Below, piece by piece: positions 23,537-31,877 of a DNA stretch of 57,806 nt; the stretch's first letter is position 1, and the number at the start of each line of letters is the position of its first letter. The notes under the pieces are model-generated. The model did not search any database and was not told where the DNA came from. It saw nothing but the letters and a program-made list of their open reading frames with translations. Location: positions 1-57,806 of the forward strand of contig JBJYWI010000017.1 in NCBI GenBank assembly GCA_046259385.1, written 5' to 3'. Position numbers and translations under genes: made by a program. This DNA is from CAVWDI01 sp046259385. Its GTDB lineage: Bacteria > Chloroflexota > Anaerolineae > Anaerolineales > UBA4823.

Positions 23537-25245
23537 TGCCAGACTTTGTCGCAAGTCTGAACGGTAAAGACCTGGGGCATCTTGAAATTATCGCCGAATT
23601 ATGGGGAATAGAGTTAGAATCTCAAAACACACAGAAAAGTATAGATCTTCTCCACTCGATTTTATTCAGCCAAAATTTTATCTGGAATATTCTTAAAAAT
23701 ATCCCTGACAATTCCAGGCAGGCGCTGTCCGATTTAGTCATGAATCAGGGACGAATGCGCTGGTCGGAATTTAGAAAAAGGTATGGTGATATTCGTGATA
23801 TCGGCGCTGGTAAGAGGGACCGGGAAAAACCTTACTTGAACCATACTGCTTCCTCAGCGGAAATACTGTGGTACCGGGGTTTGATCGGGCGGGCATTTTT
23901 TGATACAACTTCTGGGCTTGAGGAATTTATCTATATTCCAGAGGATATATTGAATATTCTACCCTTTGAGGTTAAAACAGAATCACACCGTTTTGGAAGG
24001 CTCGCCTCAAAATTAGAGTTTAAAAATATACTGCCTGCCCGTGATTTGATTCTGGAAGATGCCTGTACGCTGCTTGCTGGCCTGCGCATCAAATTGGATG
24101 GCGCTGACATAACTCCCTGCTTTATACAAACTGCAGAATCCCCGATCTTTGCAGTAGACGATTATCTGAAAGCGTTACAATCGCTGCTATTTGCAGCAGG
24201 GTTGCTGGATGAGAATAACACACCTAAACCGGTTCCTACCCGTGAATTTTTGGAATTGGAGCGGGGAGAAGCGCTGTTGAGTCTATTCAATGCCTGGATT
24301 AAAAGCGAAACCTTTAATGAGTTGTTTTTAATGCCTGGTATAAAAATTGAGGGGGAATGGAAAAACGACCCCAAGATTACCCGGCAGAAGGTGCTTGATT
24401 TTATTGGAGCGAAGAAAATCGAAACAGAGCTGAGAAAAGACGGACCATCATCTTACTGGTGGTCACTTCCCTCCATTGTAAGCGATGTGAAAGCGGATTC
24501 CCCTGATTACCAGCGACCGGCTGGTGATTATGATTCATGGTATATCCGGAATCTTGAAGATGGTGAGTATTTGCGTGGCTTCGAAAGCTGGGAAGAAGTG
24601 GATGGAAATTTGATCTATTACCTTGTCTCAGGTCCCCTGTTCTGGTTGGGTTGTGTGGACCTGGGATTAACAAAGGACCCCGGGCAGGCGCAGTTCAATG
24701 ATGTTCGCGCCTTCCGGTTATCACAGTGGGCAAATGATTTATTTAATAACCGAACCGCTGATGTGATAATTAGTGAAAAAACCGAGCTTTTGATCGGGTC
24801 TGATGCCCGTGTACATTCTCCAGAAGGGACTAGTCGGGCACTGCGCTACCATGTTTCCCGCTTCTGCCAGTGGGAAGGTTATTATAAAGGAAGTTTCCAT
24901 TATCGCATTACACCTTCATCATTGGATTCTGCCAACCAGCAGGGATTAACAGTGGATCATCTATTAGGAGTTTTAAGCCAATATGGATGTGAAATCCCGC
25001 CAAAACTGGTTTTAGCCATGAAAAGTTGCGAAAAGAATGGTCCCCAGGTGAATATTGAGGAGAAAGTCTTGTTAAAAGTCAACACTCCGGAAATTTTAAG
25101 TAAACTGCGCAATACCCGAGCGGCTCGTTTTTTTGATGAACCTTTAGGTCCGACAGTAATTGTAATAAAATCAGGTGCCTGGCAGAAAGTCGCTCAGGTG
25201 CTAGCAGAACTTGGGTATTTGGCGGATATCAGGATTGAAAATTAA
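23536..25245 (+). CDS. Helicase-associated (XPB/Ssl2 N-terminal-like) domain protein
   Basis: 569 aa. The C-terminal 200 residues (DVIISEKTELLIGSDARVHSP, FHYRITPSSLDSANQQGL, LLGVLSQYGCEIPPKLV) resemble the accessory domain found N-terminal to XPB/Ssl2 helicases in bacteria. No Walker A or helicase motor motif is present. The N-terminal part begins like proteins of this group (SRQALSDLVMNQGRMRWSEF, a winged-helix-like segment). It probably pairs with a DNA helicase encoded elsewhere. It overlaps the lipid kinase stop by one base, indicating coupling of two apparently unrelated genes. The family assignment rests on memory of the motif pattern. Confidence 0.6.
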   Translation: MPDFVASLNGKDLGHLEIIAELWGIELESQNTQKSIDLLHSILFSQNFIWNILKNIPDNSRQALSDLVMNQGRMRWSEFRKRYGDIRDIGAGKRDREKPYLNHTASSAEILWYRGLIGRAFFDTTSGLEEFIYIPEDILNILPFEVKTESHRFGRLASKLEFKNILPARDLILEDACTLLAGLRIKLDGADITPCFIQTAESPIFAVDDYLKALQSLLFAAGLLDENNTPKPVPTREFLELERGEALLSLFNAWIKSETFNELFLMPGIKIEGEWKNDPKITRQKVLDFIGAKKIETELRKDGPSSYWWSLPSIVSDVKADSPDYQRPAGDYDSWYIRNLEDGEYLRGFESWEEVDGNLIYYLVSGPLFWLGCVDLGLTKDPGQAQFNDVRAFRLSQWANDLFNNRTADVIISEKTELLIGSDARVHSPEGTSRALRYHVSRFCQWEGYYKGSFHYRITPSSLDSANQQGLTVDHLLGVLSQYGCEIPPKLVLAMKSCEKNGPQVNIEEKVLLKVNTPEILSKLRNTRAARFFDEPLGPTVIVIKSGAWQKVAQVLAELGYLADIRIEN

Positions 25246-25350
25246 CTGAATACCAAATGCGGTAAAATTGTGCATTCTAAAATTTGATCTGTTCGCAGAA
25301 AGATTGGGTCACATTTACTTTAGGTTGTCACCAAAACAGCATAAATTGAA

Positions 25351-26187
25351 ATGATAGGAAGCACAGAACTGCCCGTACTTGAGGTGCACCCATCTGAAGC
25401 TTTAATCACACATGAGGAGTGCGATCCCTGGCGGGTAAAAAAGCTTGAAAAGCGTTTACTGGAGGAGCGAGTATTAAAAAATCCCCCGATTGTGTCGCCC
25501 ATCACAGGGACGAATTCGCTTATTGTTCTGGATGGGGCAAATCGGGCTGCAGCGTTCCAGGGTTTGGGAATTAGGGACATTGTGGCACAAATTGTCTCAT
25601 ATGATGACCCGGGAGTCAAAGTTGAGTCCTGGTATCATGTGGTCTCAGGAATGGATGCGGAAATAATTAGAAATGCAATCATTAAAATCGCCGATATCAA
25701 GCTTGAGAAGTGCAGCCTGGATGATGCCCGTGAATCACTTAACAATGGTGAAGCAATTGGATACCTGGTTTTCGAAAACGAGGTCCGTAAAGTATTCGCC
25801 TCCCAGGTGAGTGAAATGAAGGATTTGAGAATTCTTAATGATATAGTCGGAGCATATAAAGGCAAGGGAAACATCTTTCGAGCCTCTAATGATGAATGGG
25901 AAAAGCAGTCGCCATATTACCCGGGAATAACAGCCCTGGTTGTATTTCCTCCATACCAACCAGAGGATATCCTGGCTGCAGTGAAAAATGGTTATAAAAT
26001 ACCCAGCGGAGTTACCAGGCACATAATTCCTTACCGGGCGTTGAATATCAACATCCCTCTCGAGATACTGCAAGCAAACCAATCCCTGGAAAAAAAACGA
26101 GAATGGTTGAAAAATTGGTTGATGGAAAGAATGGCAGCGAACGCCATCCGGTACTATGCCGAGCCGACATTCTCGTTCAATGAATAA
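25351..26187 (+). CDS. ParB-fold free-serine kinase-like protein (SerK/SbnI family)
   Basis: 278 aa. The N-terminal ParB/sulfiredoxin-like domain has VHPSEALITHEECDPWRVKKL near residues 11-31 and LIVLDGANRAAAFQGLGI near 50-68. The latter is the LDGANR variant of the ParB DGHHR motif as in SbnI. The C-terminal half ends with IPSGVTRHIIPYRALNINIPLEIL, matching the closing TRH-P segment of archaeal SerK. SerK and SbnI phosphorylate free L-serine to O-phospho-L-serine. It lacks the DNA-binding helix-turn-helix of true ParB. It lies 105 bases downstream of the helicase-domain gene and nine bases before a HAD hydrolase. Enzyme activity is inferred from similarity. Confidence 0.68.
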   Translation: MIGSTELPVLEVHPSEALITHEECDPWRVKKLEKRLLEERVLKNPPIVSPITGTNSLIVLDGANRAAAFQGLGIRDIVAQIVSYDDPGVKVESWYHVVSGMDAEIIRNAIIKIADIKLEKCSLDDARESLNNGEAIGYLVFENEVRKVFASQVSEMKDLRILNDIVGAYKGKGNIFRASNDEWEKQSPYYPGITALVVFPPYQPEDILAAVKNGYKIPSGVTRHIIPYRALNINIPLEILQANQSLEKKREWLKNWLMERMAANAIRYYAEPTFSFNE

Positions 26188-26196
26188 CGCAAGCGA

Positions 26197-26961
26197 ATGA
26201 TCCCTGAAGAAAAAATGCGCCGATTTGAGCTGGTTATTTTTGACCTTGGCGGAACACTCATATACTTTGATGGTGACTGGGAGGATGTAATCAATGAAGC
26301 CCAGCAGAGTCTCTACGAGGGTCTAAGAGATGCTGGATTCGATCTAGAGAAAACCTCGTTTAATAGGGATTTTAATAACCAGATGGTAGTGTACCAAGCT
26401 CGCAGGGAGACAGATTGTAAAGAGCACACCACAGAATCAGTGCTGCGAAAAGTACTGGAGGGTTGGGGATATCCAAACGTGGAAAAACAAGATATAACCC
26501 CTGCAATAGCGGGAATGTATGCAATTTCGCAAAAGTTCTGGCATGTCGAACCAGATACAATACAAACATTAGAATCTCTCAAGGGTGAAGGTTATAAAAC
26601 CGGGATAATTTCAAATGCTGCCGATGACCAGGACGTCCAGACGTTGATTGATAAGGCGAATATTCGATCTTATTTTGATTTGATCCTTACATCGGCAGCA
26701 GAGGGAATCCGGAAACCGGATACCTACATGTTTCAGAAAGCGCTGGATTATTGGAACTTAAAGCCTTCCCAGGCAGTGATGGTTGGCGATAAACTCCAAG
26801 CGGATATTCTTGGAGCTAACCAGGCTGGATTATTCAGTGTTTGGATAAATCGGCGCGTTGATGAAGAAAATCTGCCCCAACCGGGAAAAAAGATACAACC
26901 CGACGCAGTCATCAGTTCCCTGGAAGAGTTCCCTGCGCTGCTCAAAAGATTACAGTGGTGA
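26197..26961 (+). CDS. HAD superfamily hydrolase
   Basis: 254 aa. Motif I is VIFDLGGTLI (nucleophile Asp; the usual second Asp of DxD is Gly), motif II is GIISNAADD, motif III is the lysine of IRKPDTYMF, and motif IV is MVGDKLQADILGA. A helical cap lies between residues 20 and 110. It is probably a small-molecule phosphatase. Starts at 26197 or 26215 (MRRFELVIFD) are both possible. Nine bases after the SerK-like gene, so the two may act together, possibly on phosphoserine, although the missing second Asp makes phosphatase activity less certain. Confidence 0.82.
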   Translation: MIPEEKMRRFELVIFDLGGTLIYFDGDWEDVINEAQQSLYEGLRDAGFDLEKTSFNRDFNNQMVVYQARRETDCKEHTTESVLRKVLEGWGYPNVEKQDITPAIAGMYAISQKFWHVEPDTIQTLESLKGEGYKTGIISNAADDQDVQTLIDKANIRSYFDLILTSAAEGIRKPDTYMFQKALDYWNLKPSQAVMVGDKLQADILGANQAGLFSVWINRRVDEENLPQPGKKIQPDAVISSLEEFPALLKRLQW

Positions 26962-27145
26962 ATTTCTCAATCATTGAAGAGTCAAAGCGCAGTCCTTGAA
27001 TGTGATCAAGTTGATCTAGCAAGCAATTCCAATTTCAAAATTATTTGAAACCAATTGCGTCTTTCTCATCAACTGAATAAATTATTATTTATTGTTGATG
27101 GATTCTTTGCAGTCTGTGAACCTGAAATCTGAAGTTGTAATCTAA

Positions 27146-27532
27146 GGAGATCGCTCCGCTTTTATTCTTCCATTTAGTTTATTTACCACAGCGATCCTTT
27201 GGATTAACCAGTTCCCCGATGAGGATGCTGACCGAAGAACCAGAAAAATATACCTCATGGTCGTGCCTGGAAAAAAACGAGCCGGTTAAGGTTACCTGGC
27301 GCTTCTGGCTGCCCCGTTTGTTCTGCTTCTGTATTGGATTTTCCTGGGTATACTGCCTGCAGTCACGCTGTTGGTTAAGTTGGGTATTCCTCCCGCAGTA
27401 ACTGCAGGTCGAACGGCGATAAGAGATTACGATAAGCGGAGCATGATACGGGCATATGCAACCACTATTCAACTACATCTGGTAAGTGGCTCACTTATTT
27501 CAGCTGCTTTACTTCTAAATGTTAGTTTTTAA
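27146..27532 (+). pseudogene. Remnant of a UbiA/MenA-type prenyltransferase gene
   Basis: One continuous frame from 27146 to TAA 27530-27532 encodes the C-terminal half of a UbiA-family membrane prenyltransferase: FILPFSLFTTAILWINQFPD, EDADRRTRKIYLMVVPGKKRAG, then YLALLAAPFVLLLYWIFLG and MIRAYATTIQLHLVSGSLIS. The PD-x-x-AD motif is the second Asp-rich site of the family. An in-frame TAA at 27287-27289 follows KKRAG, and another TAA at 27143-27145 closes the frame upstream. The N-terminal half with the first Asp-rich motif is absent. Open frames of 60 and 97 aa across this stretch are shadows. Confidence 0.78.
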
Positions 27533-27597
27533 TCTTAATAGATTCTCTTAATTTCTTTACGATAAGGTCACGGGATTATTTTTATCGTAATTAAAGA

Positions 27598-27627
27598 AAG
27601 AGAAACCAGATTCTGAAGGTTTCTCTT
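27598..27627 (-). terminator. Terminator of the HtrA-like gene
   Basis: AAGAGAAACC (27598-27607) and GGTTTCTCTT (27618-27627) form a perfect 10-bp stem with a 10-base loop. On the minus strand a T-rich tail (TTCTTTAATTA) follows. It lies about 110 bases past the stop of the minus-strand protease gene. The stem is AT-rich, so efficiency is uncertain. Confidence 0.6.
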
Positions 27628-27735
27628 CTCACTTAAATGCGTACTATCGAATTTTTTTGAATAGAGATTACAAATCAACTCTGAAAACCAAACTTGGCGT
27701 TCCTGTAGATATACTTATCGCGAACAGAATTTGTA

Positions 27736-28983
27736 TTACGGGAACTGGACCTCCGAGATATCCAGCTGCTCTGGTCTTTCCTGAAGTGTAACCTTTATAT
27801 CCTCGTATTTCCCGTCGCTGAAAACAGTCAGGCTGACCTCATCTCCGGGCATTACATTCATGGCTATATAAACTAGCAGGTCCCCGAAAGAATTTACGTT
27901 CACTCCATTTATTGCGGTGATTACATCACCGCCAATTGTCAGCTGGCGCCCTTCAAAAACAGTATCCCTCAGCGAGCCGTGTAAACCGGATTGCGCTGCT
28001 GGTCCATCTTCGACTACTTCAGAGATATACGCACCGTAATCCACTGGGAGGCCCATGGCTTCCGCCAGGTTTGGCGAGACATCGCCGCCAACAACTCCCA
28101 ACCATGCCCAATTAAACTCGCCATCCTTAATCAATTCAGGCACAACCCGGTTTACGATACTGACCGGAATAGCGAAACCAACACCGCTGTTGCTGCGGCT
28201 GAACCCGTCGGTTTCGATCTGGGCATTAACGCCGATCACCTCTCCACGTAAGTTCAGGAGCGGTCCACCGGAATTTCCAGGATTGATTGCGGCATCTGTT
28301 TGAATGCTCTCAGGTATTGAAAACGGGGTCAGTGCAGGGATAGTGCGCCCTAACGCGCTCACTATTCCGCTTGTCAATGTGCCGCCCAAACCAAATGGAT
28401 TCCCGATTGCGATCACTGTTTGACCGACACGAACATCTTCAATATCTCCTAATGGGATCGGCTGGACTCCTTCTGGAACTTCATCGACCCTAATCACTGC
28501 CAGATCGCTGTGCAAATCTTCGCCAACAATATCAGCATTTTTGATTGTGCCGTCAGCAAAGACTGTCTCCACTTGCTGGGAGCCATGGACGACGTGTGCA
28601 TTAGTTATGATATTTCCATCAAAGTCGAATAGGAAACCAGATCCCTGACCGCTGGCAATCACCCGGCCAGCTTGTTCACCATACGTGATAATATTTACTA
28701 CTGCTGGATTGACCCGTTCGTACAACTCGCTGAATGATAGGTTGTTTGGGGCTGGTTCAACCACGGGATTGGAAACCCGGGCTGGTTCTGAGCTTTCCTT
28801 GGGTTGTTCTTGGACCAGGGGTGGTTCGTTTTGAATATCGCCAAATCCCAATTCTTCAGGTAGGTTGATCTCAGTTGGAAGCACTTCCTGGACCTCGCTC
28901 AGCGGAACTGCAAGATTACAAGCCAGTGCGAAAACCGGAAGTAAAAATCCAACCAATAATATTTTTCCAAACTTGTTGTTCAT
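27736..28983 (-). CDS. HtrA/DegP-type trypsin-like serine protease, lipoprotein
   Basis: 415 aa. A lipoprotein signal with lipobox LALAC ends at Cys22, so it is anchored on the outside of the membrane. An acidic/Pro-rich linker (residues 23-85) precedes the protease domain. The catalytic triad is His in TNAHVVHG, Asp in SDLAVIRV and Ser in NPGNSGGPLL. A single PDZ domain occupies about 300-405 (LGVVGGD, GPAAQSG, ITAINGVNV). The role is degradation or refolding of damaged exported proteins. AGGT lies before ATG 28983. Three consecutive hairpins lie upstream. Confidence 0.92.
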   Translation of the reverse strand: MNNKFGKILLVGFLLPVFALACNLAVPLSEVQEVLPTEINLPEELGFGDIQNEPPLVQEQPKESSEPARVSNPVVEPAPNNLSFSELYERVNPAVVNIITYGEQAGRVIASGQGSGFLFDFDGNIITNAHVVHGSQQVETVFADGTIKNADIVGEDLHSDLAVIRVDEVPEGVQPIPLGDIEDVRVGQTVIAIGNPFGLGGTLTSGIVSALGRTIPALTPFSIPESIQTDAAINPGNSGGPLLNLRGEVIGVNAQIETDGFSRSNSGVGFAIPVSIVNRVVPELIKDGEFNWAWLGVVGGDVSPNLAEAMGLPVDYGAYISEVVEDGPAAQSGLHGSLRDTVFEGRQLTIGGDVITAINGVNVNSFGDLLVYIAMNVMPGDEVSLTVFSDGKYEDIKVTLQERPEQLDISEVQFP

Positions 28984-29080
28984 GTAATGACCTCAAATAT
29001 TTAATTAACAATAATCGGATTTCGTTTGCTTGAGAATCCAGTCTGTAAATGTAGAATTACACAAAATCGTATATTTCCTA

Positions 29081-29114
29081 ATAAAAAATAACCGCCTCAA
29101 TGGTATTCAGGCGG
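29081..29114 (-). terminator. Terminator-like hairpin with T run upstream of htrA-like gene
   Basis: On the minus strand CCGCCT (29114-29109) pairs with AGGCGG (29097-29092) across an 11-base loop, followed directly by TTATTTTTTATT. This is a good intrinsic terminator. It lies between the small membrane protein gene and the protease start. Confidence 0.65.
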
Positions 29115-29136
29115 ATTGAGTATAGCTTTGCTTGTT

Positions 29137-29192
29137 AAGAAATTCCTGAATTAGATGTAAGAGATTTATATAAATTTTTTGAGGAATTTCTT
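29137..29192. repeat. 11-bp perfect inverted repeat
   Basis: AAGAAATTCCT (29137-29147) and AGGAATTTCTT (29182-29192), loop of 34 bases. It lies between two terminator-like hairpins. Confidence 0.5.
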
Positions 29193-29204
29193 GATTAAAA
29201 AGGA

Positions 29205-29243
29205 GATCACACAGCATTCCGGGCTGCAGTCCGCTGTGTGATC
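29205..29243 (-). terminator. Terminator of the small membrane protein gene
   Basis: GATCACACAGC (29205-29215) and GCTGTGTGATC (29233-29243) form a perfect 11-bp stem. On the minus strand it is followed by TCCTTTTTAATC. It is 17 bases past the stop codon of the 56-aa gene. Confidence 0.75.
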
Positions 29244-29259
29244 TTAAGGAATGTGCTTA

Positions 29260-29430
29260 TTAGAGATTTGGTAAAAGATTTCCTAGTGCAAGAATCACAA
29301 ATCCAATTACAAGAAGCCAGAGTCCGAGTGATCCCAAACCCAATGATGGGACCAGAGCAGCAATCAGCCCGAGCACAGCGACGACAACTGCAATCCAGAA
29401 AGTGGCAACTTTCGGAGCGCTAAGTTTCAT
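29260..29430 (-). CDS. Small membrane protein with two helices
   Basis: 56 aa from ATG 29430, which follows AAGGAG by six bases. An upstream extension of the frame to 29478 lacks such a site. Two hydrophobic helices, about residues 10-28 (TFWIAVVVAVLGLIAALVP) and 33-51 (LGLWLLVIGFVILALGNLL), are separated by a short Gly/Ser turn. The APK-xATFW beginning is seen in small membrane proteins of Chloroflexota and other phyla, whose function is not known to me. Monocistronic, with its own terminator. Confidence 0.75.
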   Translation of the reverse strand: MKLSAPKVATFWIAVVVAVLGLIAALVPSLGLGSLGLWLLVIGFVILALGNLLPNL

Positions 29431-29592
29431 TGTTTTCTCCTTATTCGGAAGACGTAAATATAATAGCCAGTTTCCCAACAGCCCATGAGCTTATAAAAGC
29501 TTTGCAAAACCGCTTATAACATTAATTATAACTTAAGAAAGAGATGCTTTTCTAATAAAAGATTAAAAAATGCCTGCTGGTTATGCAGAGAT

Positions 29593-30573
29593 TTAACCAG
29601 AATTTTCCAATTGCGCAGCTGCAGCTCTCTCGTAGAAAAAGCGCATATTCGGGGCAAAGCGGTTAATTCCATAGCTCCAGCGGTGGAACGGAGCAGGTAT
29701 ATCCAGTTCGGATGCATCCTGTTTAGATCTGCCAACATTTAAAAATTGTTGGGCGTTTAATTCTAGGATATCCAGATAATCAATCAAGAGACTCAGATCT
29801 TCTTTTGAGCCCTTTGGTCCATGGCCGGGGATTATTGTATCCACATCCAATTTCAATAACCTATGTAAAATCGAGCGCCAGCCATCAGGGTCACTGTCAA
29901 GAAGGTACGGGTGGCATTGGAAAAATCCAATGTCGCCAATAAAAGCCACCCTGTCTCCAGAGAGCAATAAATAACTGTCGCTTAATGTATGACCGCTGCC
30001 AGCGTGAACCAGTTCTGCAGTCATTTCAGAACCATAAAATCTAATTTTCTTCTCAAATGTTTGATCAGGAATCTGGGCATTGAATGTTGGAATTGCGTTA
30101 ATAAAATGGTCAAGATGTGATATTGAAGCTTTGAGATTGGTCAGCCACCTCTCATCAGCTTGGGTTTCAAGCTGATGCAGCAGTTCTTCACGATATTCCT
30201 GCATCTCCTCGAGTTCCCCTTCAATGCTGTAATCGGGGTCGTTTTCACTTTCAAGGATCAGCTGTCGAGTTATATGAGTGGAGATAATTGGTGTGCTGGG
30301 TGGAAAAACCTGAAGCCCGCCTCGATGGTCGAAATGGTGGTGGCTAAGCAGAACAGAAATCTGATCGTTAAATGCGTAATCCTTTACGGCTTGGAGTAAA
30401 TCCAAAGCTGCTGCAGGTGTATCGAAAGCGTCGAATATCAAAGTATGACCGCCGATATCGATTATTCCGGCATTGCTGTAAGCGCCGCCTCCCGGAATGG
30501 CTGTTGCCGCAAAGACACCGGTTTGGATCCGGTGTAGTGTGAAATGTTCACTTGGAAATTGGACCTGTTCCAT
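29593..30573 (-). CDS. Metallo-beta-lactamase-fold hydrolase
   Basis: 326 aa. The metal-binding motif is LLSHHHFDHRGG (His-x-His-x-Asp-His) near residue 77, with further ligands in HAGSGHTLSDSYLL, FIGDIGFF and IIPGHGPKG. An inserted helical segment (residues 105-165) carries an acidic coiled-coil-like stretch, ELEEMQEYREELLHQLE. It is a cytosolic hydrolase of unknown substrate. It lies five bases after the DfsB-like gene on the same strand. Confidence 0.87.
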   Translation of the reverse strand: MEQVQFPSEHFTLHRIQTGVFAATAIPGGGAYSNAGIIDIGGHTLIFDAFDTPAAALDLLQAVKDYAFNDQISVLLSHHHFDHRGGLQVFPPSTPIISTHITRQLILESENDPDYSIEGELEEMQEYREELLHQLETQADERWLTNLKASISHLDHFINAIPTFNAQIPDQTFEKKIRFYGSEMTAELVHAGSGHTLSDSYLLLSGDRVAFIGDIGFFQCHPYLLDSDPDGWRSILHRLLKLDVDTIIPGHGPKGSKEDLSLLIDYLDILELNAQQFLNVGRSKQDASELDIPAPFHRWSYGINRFAPNMRFFYERAAAAQLENSG

Positions 30574-30578
30574 ACCAG

Positions 30579-31088
30579 TTATTCACTGTTTATCCATTTT
30601 TCGATCCGATTGCGGATTGAGGGGATATGCTCTTCATAATGCCAGAAAGTGTTGCCTCCGATAAAGTACCATAGAGGGTTATTTTTTGTCCATTCAAACA
30701 CTCCCGGTTCAAACAGATCACGTTCAGGGGTAATTTCAATCAGTTCTAGTGTGGATTTGTAAGACGATTGAAATTCAGCCTGCACTCTGGAAAAAGGTTT
30801 CTGCTTGTTTTCTTCGAAAATAGATGCGTTTATCTGGTCCAGATTCTCCCATGGTTGCCCAGGAGGTGGTCGGTCCGGGATGATTCCTGCCTGCAGGTCT
30901 TTGATCCATTCACACATCATGTGCTCCCATCTGGAGATGTGTGCCATGATATCTTTTACACTCCAGTCGTTTTCCACGCCAGTTTCTGTCAACCTGGAAG
31001 GGGGGATGCTTTCGATTAAATTTTCCAGTTCGCGGCGTTTGGATTTGACCATTTGAACCAGTTCACTTTTTGATTTAATTTCTTCCAT
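30579..31088 (-). CDS. ClbS/DfsB-DinB-like four-helix protein
   Basis: 169 aa from ATG 31088; the frame extends to a TTG at 31127 without support. DWSVKDIMAHISRWEHMMCEWI near residue 45 and NTFWHYEEHIPSIRNRI at the C-terminus place conserved histidines where DinB/DfsB proteins bind metal. Relatives include thiol-dependent S-transferases and ClbS, a cyclopropane hydrolase protecting from colibactin. The actual role is unknown. It overlaps no gene and is followed at five bases by the beta-lactamase-fold hydrolase. Confidence 0.78.
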   Translation of the reverse strand: MEEIKSKSELVQMVKSKRRELENLIESIPPSRLTETGVENDWSVKDIMAHISRWEHMMCEWIKDLQAGIIPDRPPPGQPWENLDQINASIFEENKQKPFSRVQAEFQSSYKSTLELIEITPERDLFEPGVFEWTKNNPLWYFIGGNTFWHYEEHIPSIRNRIEKWINSE

Positions 31089-31165
31089 AAATATTGTCCA
31101 TATTAATAATAAATTGATGCAATCCAATGCTTACAGATTGTGGACTTAAAAATGCCTTTAACACT

Positions 31166-31804
31166 TCAAGTTGTGTGGACTTCCAAAATCTGTGGATGGT
31201 TAAACAGGATGTTTGACAGCTCATCATGGTATTCGGGCTTACCGATAGTCTTCCATTTGCAGACCATTTTATCCTCAATCCGGTCACGCGAAAAACTGGA
31301 TAGATTCAAGCGCGATTTTTCAAATTCTCGGGAAACCTCTTCGTATAATCCTTCCCTGATTGGGAAAACCAGTTCGTATATGCGTGTAATCCGCATATCA
31401 TCGACAACCTTTTCTAGCTTGGGAAACAGAAGCAGAACGATCAGGATTGTAATAGAAGCGATGATCGATAAAAAGTAAAATCCTCCACCAATTCCCATAC
31501 CCAGCGCGGCTGCAATCCAGATTGTCGCGGCTGTGGTTAACCCCATTATTTGTCCCCTGTCGCGTAAGATCACACCTGCACCCAGGAACCCGACTCCTGC
31601 AACAATACTGGCTGCAATCCGTACCGGGTCTTCATCTCCACCCAGGCGTAGTGAAAGTATTGTGAAAAGGTTTGCGCCCAGACAAATCAATAGTATTGTC
31701 CGGAACCCTGCCGCTTTATCACGGTATTCCCTTTCAATACCGATTGCCCCACCGACAGTAATCGCGAGTAATATTTTTATGACATCTTCTTGCATTAAGA
31801 ACAC
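31166..31804 (-). CDS. MgtC/SapB family membrane protein
   Basis: 212 aa. The N-terminal membrane domain has the family motifs AITVGGAIGIEREYRDKAAGFRT, LLICLGANLFT, AGVGFLGAGVIL and TTAATIWIAAALGMGIG, about four to five helices. A cytosolic ACT-like tail covers about 140-212. MgtC proteins affect growth under magnesium limitation and regulate ATP synthase or transport. The GTG start at 31804 is chosen over ATG 31795 because AAGGAG lies seven bases before the GTG but 16 before the ATG. Confidence 0.9.
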   Translation of the reverse strand: MFLMQEDVIKILLAITVGGAIGIEREYRDKAAGFRTILLICLGANLFTILSLRLGGDEDPVRIAASIVAGVGFLGAGVILRDRGQIMGLTTAATIWIAAALGMGIGGGFYFLSIIASITILIVLLLFPKLEKVVDDMRITRIYELVFPIREGLYEEVSREFEKSRLNLSSFSRDRIEDKMVCKWKTIGKPEYHDELSNILFNHPQILEVHTT

Positions 31805-31877
31805 TGCGCCTCTCCTTAGGATATTCTCCCTATTCTTTTCAAGCGAGATAAAAATTCAATCCGTTTATTGTATTAAT

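Noticed and set aside
27179..27472. 97-aa minus-strand ORF (Cys-rich) and 60-aa plus-strand ORF in the same place
   Set aside because: Both are shadows of the UbiA remnant, whose own frame gives clear family sequence.
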